From Zestomonas insulae (lineage in GTDB: Bacteria; Pseudomonadota; Gammaproteobacteria; Pseudomonadales; Pseudomonadaceae): DNA of 64,000 bases. Numbering within the stretch: the stretch's first letter is position 1; each line of letters begins with the position of its first letter. Below are positions 42,752 to 51,030 of this stretch, piece by piece. The position numbers were made by a program, and so were the translations under genes. The notes under the pieces were generated by a model that had not been told where the DNA came from, did not search any database, and was given only the letters and a program-made list of their open reading frames with translations. The stretch covers positions 434,001 to 498,000 of the forward strand of contig NZ_JAFEUP010000005.1 of NCBI RefSeq assembly GCF_016901015.1. Direction: 5' to 3'.

Positions 42752-44403
42752 CACTGCACCTCCGCCACGGCGGCGCGCGCGGTCTGCCGGCGCACCTTGG
42801 CCGGCGCCTGGCGGCGTTTGCGGAGTAGGCGGCGCACCGCCAGCAGGCTGAGCAGGCCACCGGCCAGGGCCACCAGCTCGACCCCGGCGCGCTCCCCATC
42901 GCCGCGCAGCAGGTAGCCGACCAGCTGTTCGCCGACCGTCAGCCAGTTGAGCAGCGGCAGCAGCAGGCACAGCGCGGCGAGGGCCAGCAGCTGTTCGATC
43001 CACGCCTGGCTCGGCGCGCGCAGTGCGGCGTGCAGGTAGCTGAGCAGCCACACCGCGAAGAACGCGGCGATCTCCCATTCCGGACGGTCGGCGATGCCCA
43101 GCGGGATCAACCGGTTGGCCCAGAAGAACGCCACGCAGGCCACGCCGAGGCCCGTGATGGTGCCGATGTTGAGCACCTCGATGACCCGGTAGACCTGCGC
43201 GGTGCGCGCACCGAACTCATGCAGCGAACGCTGGCGGCGCTTGACCATGAACAGGATCGCGCCGGTGGCGAGCATCGCCGCGCCGGCCAGCCCGCAGACG
43301 AAGAACAGCCAGCGCACCAGGTGGCCGCCGAACGCGGCGAAGTGCAGATTGGCCATCACCGACTGCACGTCCTGCGCCGCGCCGCCGCGCAGTTCACCGG
43401 GCAACTGGATGTCGCGCTGCGCGCCGCTGACGCCGTCGAAGAACACCTGGCCGCCGCCATCGCCGAGCAGGCGGTACTCGCCCTGCTTCTCGATGAAGCG
43501 GCCGAACACCACCACCGCGGCGCTGCTGTCGTTGGGGTGCTCGACGCTGAGGAAGCTCACCGGGCGCTGCAGCTGCTGCTCGCTGCGCCGCAGCACCTCG
43601 TCCAGCGCGGTCACCGGGGCAGCGACGCCGGTGCGTTCCTGCGGCGCCGGCTGGGTCAGCAGCTCGGCGAAGTACGCCTCGTCGCTGGGGTAGTGGGCGG
43701 CAATGCCGGCCGGCATGTACAGCGCGTAGAAGGTCGCCAGACCGGTGTAGGCGATCATTAGCTGGAACGGCAGGCTGAGCACCGACAGCGCATTGTGCGC
43801 GTCCAGCCAGCTACGCTGGCCCTTGCCGGGACGGAAGGTGAAGAAGTCCTTGAAGATCCGCTTGTGGATGATCACCCCGCTGACCAGCGCCACCAGGAAG
43901 GCCATGGTGAAGGCGCCGACCAGCCAGATGCCGGCGGTGCCGCCGTGGAACTCGAAGTGCATGTGCACGAAGTGGTGGCCGCCCTCGCTCTCGCGCTGCA
44001 GCGAGGCGCCCAGCGCCTGGCCGCTCTGCGGGTCGAGGCGGGCGTTGTGGAATTCTTCCTGGGCGTCCTGCCAGAACACCCGGATCGCCGCCTCGTTGTC
44101 GTTGGGCAGGCTGATGCCCCAGGAATGCGCGTCCGGCTGCGCCGCCGCCAGGTAGGCCTGGCCGAGGCGCACCGCCTGACGGCGCGCGCTGTCGTCGCCG
44201 AGCTCGGCGCCGTCGTCGAGGGCGCTGGCCTGCGGCAGGTGCGGCTTCATCCAGCGGGTGATCGGCTCGTCGAACACCCCCAGCGAGCCGGTGAGGAAGA
44301 TCGCGAACAGCACCCAGCAGGCCCACAGCCCGCCCCAGGTGTGTAGCCAGGCCATCTTCTGGCGCAGCCCGCCCTGCGCCACGCCGGCATCGAGCTGACT
44401 CAT
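42751..44403 (-). CDS. PepSY-associated membrane protein, probable siderophore-iron reductase
   Basis: A 550-residue membrane protein. An N-terminal helix (LHTWGGLWACWVLFAIFLTGSLG) opens a PepSY_TM module, with conserved histidines in GGHHFVHMHFEFHG, HKRIFKDFF and NLHFAAFGGHLVRW that could bind heme, then further helices at the C-terminus. Proteins of this type (FpvG-like) reduce ferric siderophores in the periplasm. It overlaps the DUF3649 gene (ATGA) upstream and DUF3325 downstream. Confidence 0.88.
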   Translation of the reverse strand: MSQLDAGVAQGGLRQKMAWLHTWGGLWACWVLFAIFLTGSLGVFDEPITRWMKPHLPQASALDDGAELGDDSARRQAVRLGQAYLAAAQPDAHSWGISLPNDNEAAIRVFWQDAQEEFHNARLDPQSGQALGASLQRESEGGHHFVHMHFEFHGGTAGIWLVGAFTMAFLVALVSGVIIHKRIFKDFFTFRPGKGQRSWLDAHNALSVLSLPFQLMIAYTGLATFYALYMPAGIAAHYPSDEAYFAELLTQPAPQERTGVAAPVTALDEVLRRSEQQLQRPVSFLSVEHPNDSSAAVVVFGRFIEKQGEYRLLGDGGGQVFFDGVSGAQRDIQLPGELRGGAAQDVQSVMANLHFAAFGGHLVRWLFFVCGLAGAAMLATGAILFMVKRRQRSLHEFGARTAQVYRVIEVLNIGTITGLGVACVAFFWANRLIPLGIADRPEWEIAAFFAVWLLSYLHAALRAPSQAWIEQLLALAALCLLLPLLNWLTVGEQLVGYLLRGDGERAGVELVALAGGLLSLLAVRRLLRKRRQAPAKVRRQTARAAVAEVQ

Positions 44404-44696
44404 ACTCCGGCCCCCCCGAGCAGCAGGCCGAGCCCGGCGAGCACCGCGGCCGGCAGCAGCAGGCTCAGCCACAGGGTGCGCAGGCGCTCGGCGACGAACG
44501 CCCAGACCAGCGCCGCGGTGTACACGGCGAAGCTGGCCAGCGAGGCGGCGAGCACCGCCTGGCTCTTCGGCAGGGGAATCAGCGCGCCGAGGAAGATCAC
44601 GCTGGCGGCGGTCAGCGCATAGCCGCCGAGGATCGCTGCGGCGACGCGGGAGAACAGCGCCAGGGCGTAGCCGCGCGCGGGGGAAGTCGATTTCAT
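44400..44696 (-). CDS. DUF3649 small membrane protein, first gene of the reductase-exporter operon
   Basis: A 98-residue protein with three hydrophobic helices, a DUF3649 type that accompanies PepSY proteins in siderophore gene clusters. The stop overlaps the PepSY start (ATGA). No good ribosome site precedes ATG 44696; an alternative start at 44783 would add 29 residues that look unlike the family. Confidence 0.78.
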   Translation of the reverse strand: MKSTSPARGYALALFSRVAAAILGGYALTAASVIFLGALIPLPKSQAVLAASLASFAVYTAALVWAFVAERLRTLWLSLLLPAAVLAGLGLLLGGAGV

Positions 44697-44892
44697 GCAG
44701 GTACCGGAGGGACGGGAAAACGAAGTCGCCGGCCCGGCCGCGCACGGCAGGATCGACGGGAAAAATTCAGGCTCCATGTCCATGACGGACGAAACGCGAA
44801 AAACCCGCAGCCGTCGGTCGCCGGCAGTGCAACAGATTGTTTCAGCCCAGGGCTGTTATCCTGAGCACCCCTGTTTGCCAGCCACACCCGCC
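44697..44892. promoter_or_regulatory. Divergent gap between the reductase-exporter operon and the HAD gene
   Basis: Contains the promoters of both directions. No convincing Fur box was found by eye, which leaves iron control of the operon unproven. Confidence 0.4.
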
Positions 44893-45537
44893 ATGCACTA
44901 CTCGCACGTCCTCTTCGACCTCGACGGCACGCTCACCGACCCGCGCGAAGGCATCACCCGTTCGGTGCAGTTCGCCCTCGCCCAGCTGGGCATCGACGAA
45001 CCCGACCTGCGCGCCCTGGAACACTTCATCGGCCCGCCGCTGCTGCAGTGCTTCATGGCCAGCTACGGCTTCGACGAGGCCACCGCCTGGCAGGCGGTGA
45101 ACCACTACCGCGCGCGCTTCAAGGTCACCGGGCTGTACGAGAACCAGCTGTTCGACGGCGTGCCGCGCCTGCTCGAACAGCTCGCCGGGCAGGGCCGCAC
45201 GTTGTACATCGCGACCAGCAAGCCGAGCGTGTTCGCCCGCGAGATCGCCCGGCACTTCGGCTTCGAGCGGCACTTCAGGGTGATCTACGGCAGCGAGCTG
45301 GACGGCACGCGTACCGACAAGGTCGAACTGCTCGCCCACCTGCTCAGCGAGGAGCGCCTCGATCCGCGCCAGACGCTGATGATCGGCGACCGCAAGCACG
45401 ACCTGATCGGCGCACGGCGCAACGGCCTGGATTGCGCGGCGGTCGGCTACGGCTTCGGCAGTCGCGAGGAGCTGCTCGCCGAGGCGCCGACCTACCACTT
45501 CGAGACCCTCGACGAGCTGCAAGCAGCGTTCGCCTAA
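44893..45537 (+). CDS. HAD-superfamily phosphatase (phosphoglycolate phosphatase/5'-nucleotidase-like)
   Basis: A 214-residue HAD hydrolase: motif I FDLDGTLTD (Asp8 nucleophile, Asp10), motif II TSKPS, motif III Lys near KVELLAHLL and motif IV MIGDRKHD. The helical cap (about 18-85) fits the Gph/PpaX group. The substrate cannot be told. PA0065 is the likely counterpart. Confidence 0.92.
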   Translation: MHYSHVLFDLDGTLTDPREGITRSVQFALAQLGIDEPDLRALEHFIGPPLLQCFMASYGFDEATAWQAVNHYRARFKVTGLYENQLFDGVPRLLEQLAGQGRTLYIATSKPSVFAREIARHFGFERHFRVIYGSELDGTRTDKVELLAHLLSEERLDPRQTLMIGDRKHDLIGARRNGLDCAAVGYGFGSREELLAEAPTYHFETLDELQAAFA

Positions 45538-45541
45538 GGCG

Positions 45542-45636
45542 ATAGGGTGGGTGGGGCCGCCTAGGTCGAGCGCAGCGATACCCATCGGCACGGTGTCGAC
45601 GGGTATCCGCGCTGCGCGCCTCGACCCATCCTACGA
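45542..45636. repeat. Imperfect inverted repeat of the GTAGGATGGGT family
   Basis: Segments GAGCGCAGCGATACCCATC and GACGGGTATCCGCGCTGCGC face each other, bordered by TAGG.TCGA and TCGACCCATCCTAC. The same family is in the trpBA leader (60244-60319). Confidence 0.8.
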
Positions 45637-45660
45637 ACTAGCCACCCCCACCTACGCCCC

Positions 45661-45744
45661 TGGGTCCCCGCCTGCGCGGGGACGACGGTAAGACAACTTG
45701 GTCGCGATGCTGCCCCCGTCATTCCCGCGCAGGCGGGAATCCAG
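45661..45744. repeat. Second repeat family: facing GCCTGCGCGG hairpins
   Basis: TCCCCGCCTGCGCGGGGA (45665-45682) and TTCCCGCGCAGGCGGGAA (45722-45739) are each self-complementary and are inverted relative to each other, the style of common bacterial REP elements. Confidence 0.8.
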
Positions 45745-45784
45745 CCCGGCGGCTTAGCCTGCGCCAGGTGCGGGAACGAGGCAG

Positions 45785-46018
45785 TCAGTTGCCGTTCTTC
45801 TGGTAGAGAATCTTCATGCTCCCGCCGGCGCAGCTGCCGACCACCATGTTGGGGTCCTCGACCTCGCCACTCGGTACGATCTCCAGGGTGTAGCTGGTCA
45901 CCCCGGCGGCCTGGATCTTCACCTCGATCTCGCGCTTGAGTTCCTCGCACGGCTTGGGCGCCGCCACGGCGCTGCCGGCGCACAGGCCCAGCAGTAACAA
46001 CAGCATCCTTGGTTGCAT
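45785..46018 (-). CDS. DUF1161 periplasmic protein (first copy)
   Basis: A 77-residue exported protein: signal peptide to AVAA, then KPCEELKREIEVKIQAAGV and a second Cys in VVGSCAGGS, so a likely disulphide. GGAGG precedes the ATG. A paralogue lies at 49876-50100. Function unknown. Confidence 0.9.
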   Translation of the reverse strand: MQPRMLLLLLGLCAGSAVAAPKPCEELKREIEVKIQAAGVTSYTLEIVPSGEVEDPNMVVGSCAGGSMKILYQKNGN

Positions 46019-46038
46019 CGCTCACCTCCGGTTGTGAA

Positions 46039-47142
46039 TCACTTTGCCTGTTGGACTGCACCGGGCACCACGCGGTTCGCCGCCTGCAGGGCCTGCAGGC
46101 GCGTCTCGCGCTGCGCCGCGGGCAAGTCGCCGAGCGCGGCGACCGCCCGGTAGAAGGCCGGCCAGTCGCCGTGCACCTCGGCGAACAGCGCGGCGAACGC
46201 CGGCCGCCATTGATCATAGAGGCCGAACGGCAGCAGCTTGGCGTTGTTCAGTGGCGCGTTGATCCAGGCGTCGTAACGCGTGTCCCCGTGCCACTCGCGG
46301 TCGCGCAGCGCGCGGTACTCGGCGCGCAGGCGCTCGAACTCGGCGGCCTTGCCGGCGCGCTTGCCCGCCTCGTCGAGCGGCCCGCTGTACAGCGCCTGCA
46401 GGCGCGCGCGGCTGGCCAGCAGCAGCGCGGTGAACTGTTCGCGCATCCGCTCGGCGTGCCCGTCGAGCGGCGCCAGGCCGCGCGCGGCGCGCCATTGGCG
46501 CAGGCCCTCGTGCTCGACGAAGCTGGCGTAGGACTCGTTGAACGCGGTGTCGTCGGCCAGGTAGAAGCGCTGATGGGCCAGCTCGTGGAAGATCAGCGCG
46601 GCGAGGCGCTCGTCGTCCCAGCGCAGCATGCTGCTGAGCAGCGGGTCGTCGAACCAGCCGAGCGTCGAGTAGGCCTCGATGCCGGCCACGTAGGTGTCCC
46701 AGCCGTCCTGCTCGAGCAGCGCCGCCGCGCCGCGCGCGCCGCCGAGCTGGTAGTAGCCGCGGTAGGCGACGCAGCCGGCGATCGGGAAGCAGTGGGTGAG
46801 CGGCTGCAGCGACAGCTCCGGCGCGGCGAACACATTCCACACCACGTAGGGCCGGTCCAGTTCGGCGTAGACCCGGTAGCTGCGGTTGTCCGGCAGGTCC
46901 AGCGCTTGGCTGGCGAAGCTACGCGCGTCTTGGGCGAGGGCCAGGCGCTGGCGTAACTGCGGGTCACGCGCCGGGTCGGCGACGATCGCCGCGACCGGCT
47001 CGCGACGGCGCAACAGCTCGAGCTGACCCTCGGCGAGCTGGGTGTAGTAGGCGAGGCTCGAACAACCGCTCAGCGCCCCGAGCAGCAACAGGGGAACCCA
47101 GGCCCGGGAAAAACGGTCGAGTAAGCAGGAAAAAACCGGCAT
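46039..47142 (-). CDS. Putative aminopeptidase lipoprotein (DUF2265)
   Basis: A 367-residue lipoprotein with lipobox LSGC (Cys near 27) and the zinc-peptidase motif FHELAHQ (HExxH) near the middle; the third ligand Glu is probably in FNESYASFVEHEG. It belongs to the putative aminopeptidase family PF10023. It would act in the periplasm. Start ATG 47142 gives a proper signal peptide; no strong ribosome site is visible. Confidence 0.85.
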   Translation of the reverse strand: MPVFSCLLDRFSRAWVPLLLLGALSGCSSLAYYTQLAEGQLELLRRREPVAAIVADPARDPQLRQRLALAQDARSFASQALDLPDNRSYRVYAELDRPYVVWNVFAAPELSLQPLTHCFPIAGCVAYRGYYQLGGARGAAALLEQDGWDTYVAGIEAYSTLGWFDDPLLSSMLRWDDERLAALIFHELAHQRFYLADDTAFNESYASFVEHEGLRQWRAARGLAPLDGHAERMREQFTALLLASRARLQALYSGPLDEAGKRAGKAAEFERLRAEYRALRDREWHGDTRYDAWINAPLNNAKLLPFGLYDQWRPAFAALFAEVHGDWPAFYRAVAALGDLPAAQRETRLQALQAANRVVPGAVQQAK

Positions 47143-47301
47143 GACGGGCGGCAGAGCTCTCGAGCAAGGGATGGCCAGCAGCGGTTCGGGTCTCGCGAGC
47201 CCGCACCGGCGCCCAGGCGGCGGGTTCACCGCCTCGACGCAGCACACTACTGCATCGCGCCACCGCCAGCCACCAATCTGCCCTGACCCTTGGAGTAGCG
47301 C

Positions 47302-47715
47302 ATGCGTACCTCGTTTTGTCTCACCGGCCTGCTCGCGCTCGGCGGCTGCTCGCTGCTGCCCAAGCCCGACCCCAACCAGGCGTGGATCGACCTGCACACC
47401 AACCCGGCCAGCCAGCTGCGCGCCGCCGAGGTCGACGACAAGCCGCTCGACGACGACCGTTTCTTCCAGGTCGAACCGGGCAGCCACGAGCTGCAGGCGC
47501 GCCTGCAGTTCGCCGTGGCCGGCAGCGACGTCGGGCCGAGCAGCGCCGCGCTGCCGCGCAACTGCGAGGTGCGCGTGCAGTACGCCGGCTTCGACGCCGG
47601 GCAGCGCTACCGACTGGTCGCCGGCAACATCGGCTTCCGCCCGTGGGTCAAGCTGTACAGCGCCGACAACCAGCTGCTGGCGCGCGGCCGCGAGGGTCGT
47701 TGCGGGGAGTTCTGA
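47302..47715 (+). CDS. Small lipoprotein, tandem copy 1
   Basis: A 137-residue lipoprotein with lipobox LGGC (Cys16). The mature part has QAWIDLHT, FFQVEPGSHELQARLQF and FDAGQRYRL, all matched in the next gene. GGAG lies 6 bases before the ATG. Function unknown. Confidence 0.85.
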   Translation: MRTSFCLTGLLALGGCSLLPKPDPNQAWIDLHTNPASQLRAAEVDDKPLDDDRFFQVEPGSHELQARLQFAVAGSDVGPSSAALPRNCEVRVQYAGFDAGQRYRLVAGNIGFRPWVKLYSADNQLLARGREGRCGEF

Positions 47716-47761
47716 GGGCTATTCTGGTGGGGTGTGTTCCCACCGCTTCGAGACCGCCGCC

Positions 47762-48190
47762 ATGCGTCCGCTTCCGCTCGTCCTTCTCGCCGTCAGCCTT
47801 GGCGCCTGCGCCGCCAATCCGCCGCCGCCCGACCCGCAGCAGGCCTGGGTCGACCTGGCCACCCAGCAGCCCAGCCACAGCATCTCTGCCAATCGCCTGG
47901 ACGGCGCGCGCCTCAGCGACGGGCGCTACTTCCAGGTCAGCCCCGGCCGCCACGAGCTGGACGTGCGCTTCCAGTACGAACGCATGGGCGGCGGTGGCGG
48001 CGGCATGGACCCCGGCGGCTCGCCGGGGCCGATCACCTGCATCCTGCGCGTGCGCTACGAGCACTTCGCCGCCGGCCAGCGCTACCGCCTGGAAGCACGG
48101 CCGCTGGCCGGGAAGGCGCAGGCCTGGCTGTACGACGCGCAGCGCAAGGTGCTGGCGCGCGGTGAGGTCGTACGCTGCGGACCCTTTTGA
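47762..48190 (+). CDS. Small lipoprotein, tandem copy 2
   Basis: A 142-residue lipoprotein (lipobox LGAC) paralogous to the preceding gene: QAWVDLAT, YFQVSPGRHELDVRFQY and FAAGQRYRL at matching places, with a Gly-rich insert (MGGGGGGMDPGG) not seen in copy 1. It follows after 46 bases, preceded by a small GGTGGG hairpin. Function unknown. Confidence 0.85.
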   Translation: MRPLPLVLLAVSLGACAANPPPPDPQQAWVDLATQQPSHSISANRLDGARLSDGRYFQVSPGRHELDVRFQYERMGGGGGGMDPGGSPGPITCILRVRYEHFAAGQRYRLEARPLAGKAQAWLYDAQRKVLARGEVVRCGPF

Positions 48191-48217
48191 CGGGCCGCTG
48201 ATCGGCGCCGTGGCGGC

Positions 48218-48649
48218 CTAGCTCTCCAGGCTGGCGTCGAGGGTGATTTCCGCATTGAGCAGCTTGGACACCGGGCAGCCGGTCTTCGCCGCTTCCACCG
48301 CGCTTTCGAAGTCGGCGCGCTTGGCGCCGGGAATCCGCGCCAGCAGCGAGAGGTGCACGGCGGTGATGGTGAAGCCGCCTTCGTCCTGCTCGAGGGTGAC
48401 TTCGGCCTTGGTGGCGAGACTTTCCGCAGTCAGCCCGGCGAGGCCGAGTTGCATCGACAGGGCCATGGAGAAGCAGCCGGCGTGCGCCGCGCCGATCAGC
48501 TCCTCGGGGTTGGTGCCCGGCTTGCCCTCGAAGCGGGTGCGGAAACCGTAGGGCGTGTCGCTGAGCGCGCCGCTTTCGGTGGACAGGGTGCCCTTGCCGT
48601 CTTTCAGACCGCCCTGCCAATGGGCGGACGCATGCTTGGTGATTTCCAT
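48218..48649 (-). CDS. osmC: OsmC-family organic hydroperoxide reductase
   Basis: A 143-residue thiol peroxidase with the two reactive cysteines in AAHAGCFSMAL and KTGCPVSKLL. It removes organic peroxides and is usually a stress-induced protein. ATG 48649 has GAGGAG upstream; the longer frame is not supported. Confidence 0.93.
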   Translation of the reverse strand: MEITKHASAHWQGGLKDGKGTLSTESGALSDTPYGFRTRFEGKPGTNPEELIGAAHAGCFSMALSMQLGLAGLTAESLATKAEVTLEQDEGGFTITAVHLSLLARIPGAKRADFESAVEAAKTGCPVSKLLNAEITLDASLES

Positions 48650-48730
48650 GGCACTTCTCCTCACGGGTGTTTCAGTTCAGAGAAGCGCAGCCCCGGCAAG
48701 TTCGCCACCGGTGGTCAGGGCAGGCCCGAC

Positions 48731-49732
48731 TCAGCCGTGGTGGACCTCGGCGAGCACCTCGTAGGAACGCAGGCGGTCGGCGAAATCGTACATGTCGCTG
48801 GTGAAGATCAGCTCGTCGGCGCCGGTCTGTTCGAGCAGCACCTCGAGGCGCGCCTGCACCTTGGCCGGCCCGCCGATCACCGCCAGGCCGAGGAAGTCGC
48901 CGACTGCCTGGCGCTCGTGGGGCAGCCACAGGCCGTCCATGCTCGCCACCGGCGGGCGCTGCACCAGGCTCTGGCCACGGATCAGCGAGAGGATGCGCTG
49001 GTAGGCCGAGGTCGCCAGGTATTCGGCGCGCTCGTCGCTGTCGGCGGCGAGCAGCGGCACGCCGAGCATGACGTAGGGCTTGTCGAGCACCGCCGAGGGT
49101 TTGAAGTGGTTGCGGTAGGTACGGATCGCCTCGTGCACCAGGCGCGGCGCGAAGTGCGAGGCGAAGGCGAACGGCAGGCCTTTCATGCCGGCCAGCTGGG
49201 CGCTGAACAGGCTCGAGCCGAGCAGCCAGATCGGCACCTGGGTGCCGGTGCCGGGCATGGCGATCACCCGCTGATCGGCGGTGCGCGGACCGAAGTAACG
49301 CTGCAGCTCCTCGACGTCGGCGGGGAAGTCGTCGGCGCTGCCGGCGCGATCGCGGCGCAGCGCGTGGGCGGTGTACTGGTCGGCGCCCGGCGCGCGGCCG
49401 AGGCCGAGGTCGATGCGTCCGGGATACAGGGTTTCCAGGGTGCCGAACTGCTCGGCGATCACCAGCGGTGCGTGGTTGGGCAGCATCACCCCGCCGGCGC
49501 CGACGCGGATCGTCGCGGTGCCGGCGGCCAGGTAGCCGAGCAGCACGGCGGTGGCCGAGCTGGCGATGCCGTCCATGTTGTGGTGTTCGGCCACCCAGAA
49601 GCGCGTGTAGCCGAGGCGCTCGACGTGCTGGGCAAGCGCCAGCGAGTTGTGCAGCGCGCCGGCGGCACCGGTTTCGGCGCGTACCGGGGCGAGGTCGAGG
49701 GTGGAAATGCGGATGTCTGCCAATCGGGTCAT
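48731..49732 (-). CDS. Luciferase-like flavin monooxygenase (YhbW/MsnO8 type)
   Basis: A 333-residue TIM-barrel monooxygenase. Family motifs are RFWVAEHHN near 42, VGAGGVMLPNHAPL and RIDLGLGRAPG. The substrate is unknown. AGGAGG lies before ATG 49732. No partner flavin reductase gene is adjacent. Confidence 0.9.
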   Translation of the reverse strand: MTRLADIRISTLDLAPVRAETGAAGALHNSLALAQHVERLGYTRFWVAEHHNMDGIASSATAVLLGYLAAGTATIRVGAGGVMLPNHAPLVIAEQFGTLETLYPGRIDLGLGRAPGADQYTAHALRRDRAGSADDFPADVEELQRYFGPRTADQRVIAMPGTGTQVPIWLLGSSLFSAQLAGMKGLPFAFASHFAPRLVHEAIRTYRNHFKPSAVLDKPYVMLGVPLLAADSDERAEYLATSAYQRILSLIRGQSLVQRPPVASMDGLWLPHERQAVGDFLGLAVIGGPAKVQARLEVLLEQTGADELIFTSDMYDFADRLRSYEVLAEVHHG

Positions 49733-49875
49733 GCTGCCTCCTGGGTCGTTCTCCCTATGTGGGGACGATTGGCCCGCAGACAACCCCAACGGCCGCGCAA
49801 CAAAAAGCCGGCGGCCCTAGCGGACGCGCCGGCTCGTGGTAACCGGACCTGGCGAACTGGCGCCAGGCCAGGCGA

Positions 49876-50100
49876 TCAGTTGCGCTGGTAGACGATTTCC
49901 TTGCTACCGCCTTCGCAGCTGCCGACCACCTGCTTGCCGCCGCCGGTGCCCTTGTCGACGATCTCCAGGCTGTAGGACTGCACGCCCTTGGCCTTGAGCT
50001 TGGCATCGATCTCGCTCTTCAGTTCCTCGCAGGGCTTGCCGGCGGCGAACGCCGACGAGCTCAGCGCCAGTACCCCGGCCGCGATCAGAAGTTTCTTCAT
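49876..50100 (-). CDS. DUF1161 periplasmic protein (second copy)
   Basis: A 74-residue exported protein: signal peptide ending AFAA, then GKPCEELKSEIDAKLKAKGV and VVGSCEGGS. It aligns with the protein at 45785-46018 over its full length. Function unknown. Confidence 0.9.
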   Translation of the reverse strand: MKKLLIAAGVLALSSSAFAAGKPCEELKSEIDAKLKAKGVQSYSLEIVDKGTGGGKQVVGSCEGGSKEIVYQRN

Positions 50101-50206
50101 CGGATAACGCTCCCTCGTTGTACGTCGATGGGTGGATGGTGCGCAGCCGGGCAGCGCGCCCGGCCGAGGCCAGTGTAGCGGGCCGTGGGTTGCCGGGGTG
50201 TGACGC

Positions 50207-50422
50207 TTAGCTGTTGGCGACGCGGAAGCCGACCTTGATGGTCACCTGGTAGTGCGCCACCGCGCCGTTGGCGATGTGTCCGCGGGTGTCGACCACCTCG
50301 AACCATTCCATCAGCTTGAGGCTCTTCGCCGCCTCGGCCAGCGCGTTGCTGATCGCATCCTCGATGCTGGTCTTCGACGAGCCAACCAGCTCGACCTTCT
50401 TGTACGTATGGTGATCGGACAT
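50207..50422 (-). CDS. Dodecin-family flavin-binding protein
   Basis: A 71-residue dodecin: KVELVGSSKTSIEDAI, then ALAEAAKSLKLMEWFEVVDTRG and YQVTIKVGFRV. Such proteins form hollow dodecamers that store flavin or CoA. Start 50422 has GGAG 7 bases upstream; the ATG at 50428 is too close to the same site. Confidence 0.93.
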   Translation of the reverse strand: MSDHHTYKKVELVGSSKTSIEDAISNALAEAAKSLKLMEWFEVVDTRGHIANGAVAHYQVTIKVGFRVANS

Positions 50423-50581
50423 GGGCATTCTCCTCAGCGTGGGGACCCGCGGCACGGGCCGGTGCGCGACCACCCTGCAGGGAGCCGGCGGGGCGGCGGC
50501 GTCTGAATTCAGACTAGTTGCACTTTCCGCGGTGGGTGCAGTCGGAACCTTCACAGCCCCTGCAACGAAGGAGATACCGCC

Positions 50582-50905
50582 ATGGCCCTGCTGTCCCGCC
50601 ACCACGCGCTGCACGACCTGGAAGCCGAAATCCAGAGCGTGCTGAGTACCCTGGAGACGCTCAAGGAGGGCGCCAGCGAAGAATCCCGGCGCTCCCTGGC
50701 GAGCATCCGCAAGAGCGCCGAACGCGCCTTGACGCAATCGCGCAGCCTGCTCGGCGACACCTATGACGAGGTCAAGGACCGCACCTACCGCGCCGGCGTC
50801 GCTACCTACAGCTACGGCCGCGAACACCCGCTGGCCAGCGCCGGGCTGATGCTCGGCGTGCTCGGCCTGCTCGGTTACCTGTACTACAGCAGCCAGCGCG
50901 ACTGA
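50582..50905 (+). CDS. DUF883 (ElaB/YqjD-like) membrane-anchored protein
   Basis: A 107-residue protein with a long amphipathic helix (about 10-70) and one C-terminal membrane helix (SAGLMLGVLGLLGYLYY). Related E. coli proteins bind ribosomes at the inner membrane in stationary phase. AAGGAG precedes ATG 50582. Confidence 0.9.
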   Translation: MALLSRHHALHDLEAEIQSVLSTLETLKEGASEESRRSLASIRKSAERALTQSRSLLGDTYDEVKDRTYRAGVATYSYGREHPLASAGLMLGVLGLLGYLYYSSQRD

Positions 50906-50990
50906 GCCCCACCCCGGCGCGCTGCCGTACCCGCGGCGCGCCTTTCGCCGTACGCAACTTCACAAAGGCCGCGGCGCTCCCTACTATTGC

Positions 50991-51005
50991 GAAGAATTCT
51001 TATCT
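50991..51005. promoter_or_regulatory. Fur-like box at the first fecI-type gene
   Basis: GAAGAATTCTTATCT, built on the palindrome AAGAATTCTT, matches the 19-bp Fur consensus at about 12 positions in its extended form. It follows a -10-like TACTATT and lies 26 bases before the GTG start. The same 15 bases recur at 55195-55209. Confidence 0.68.
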
Positions 51006-51030
51006 GCACTTCGCTAACAGGGAGAAGCCG

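Noticed and set aside
44697..44892. Fur box for the reductase-exporter operon
   Set aside because: No segment in the gap comes close to the 19-bp consensus; iron control was left as unproven.
45541..45744. CRISPR-like repeats
   Set aside because: The repeats are inverted pairs of two unrelated families without regular spacers or cas genes.
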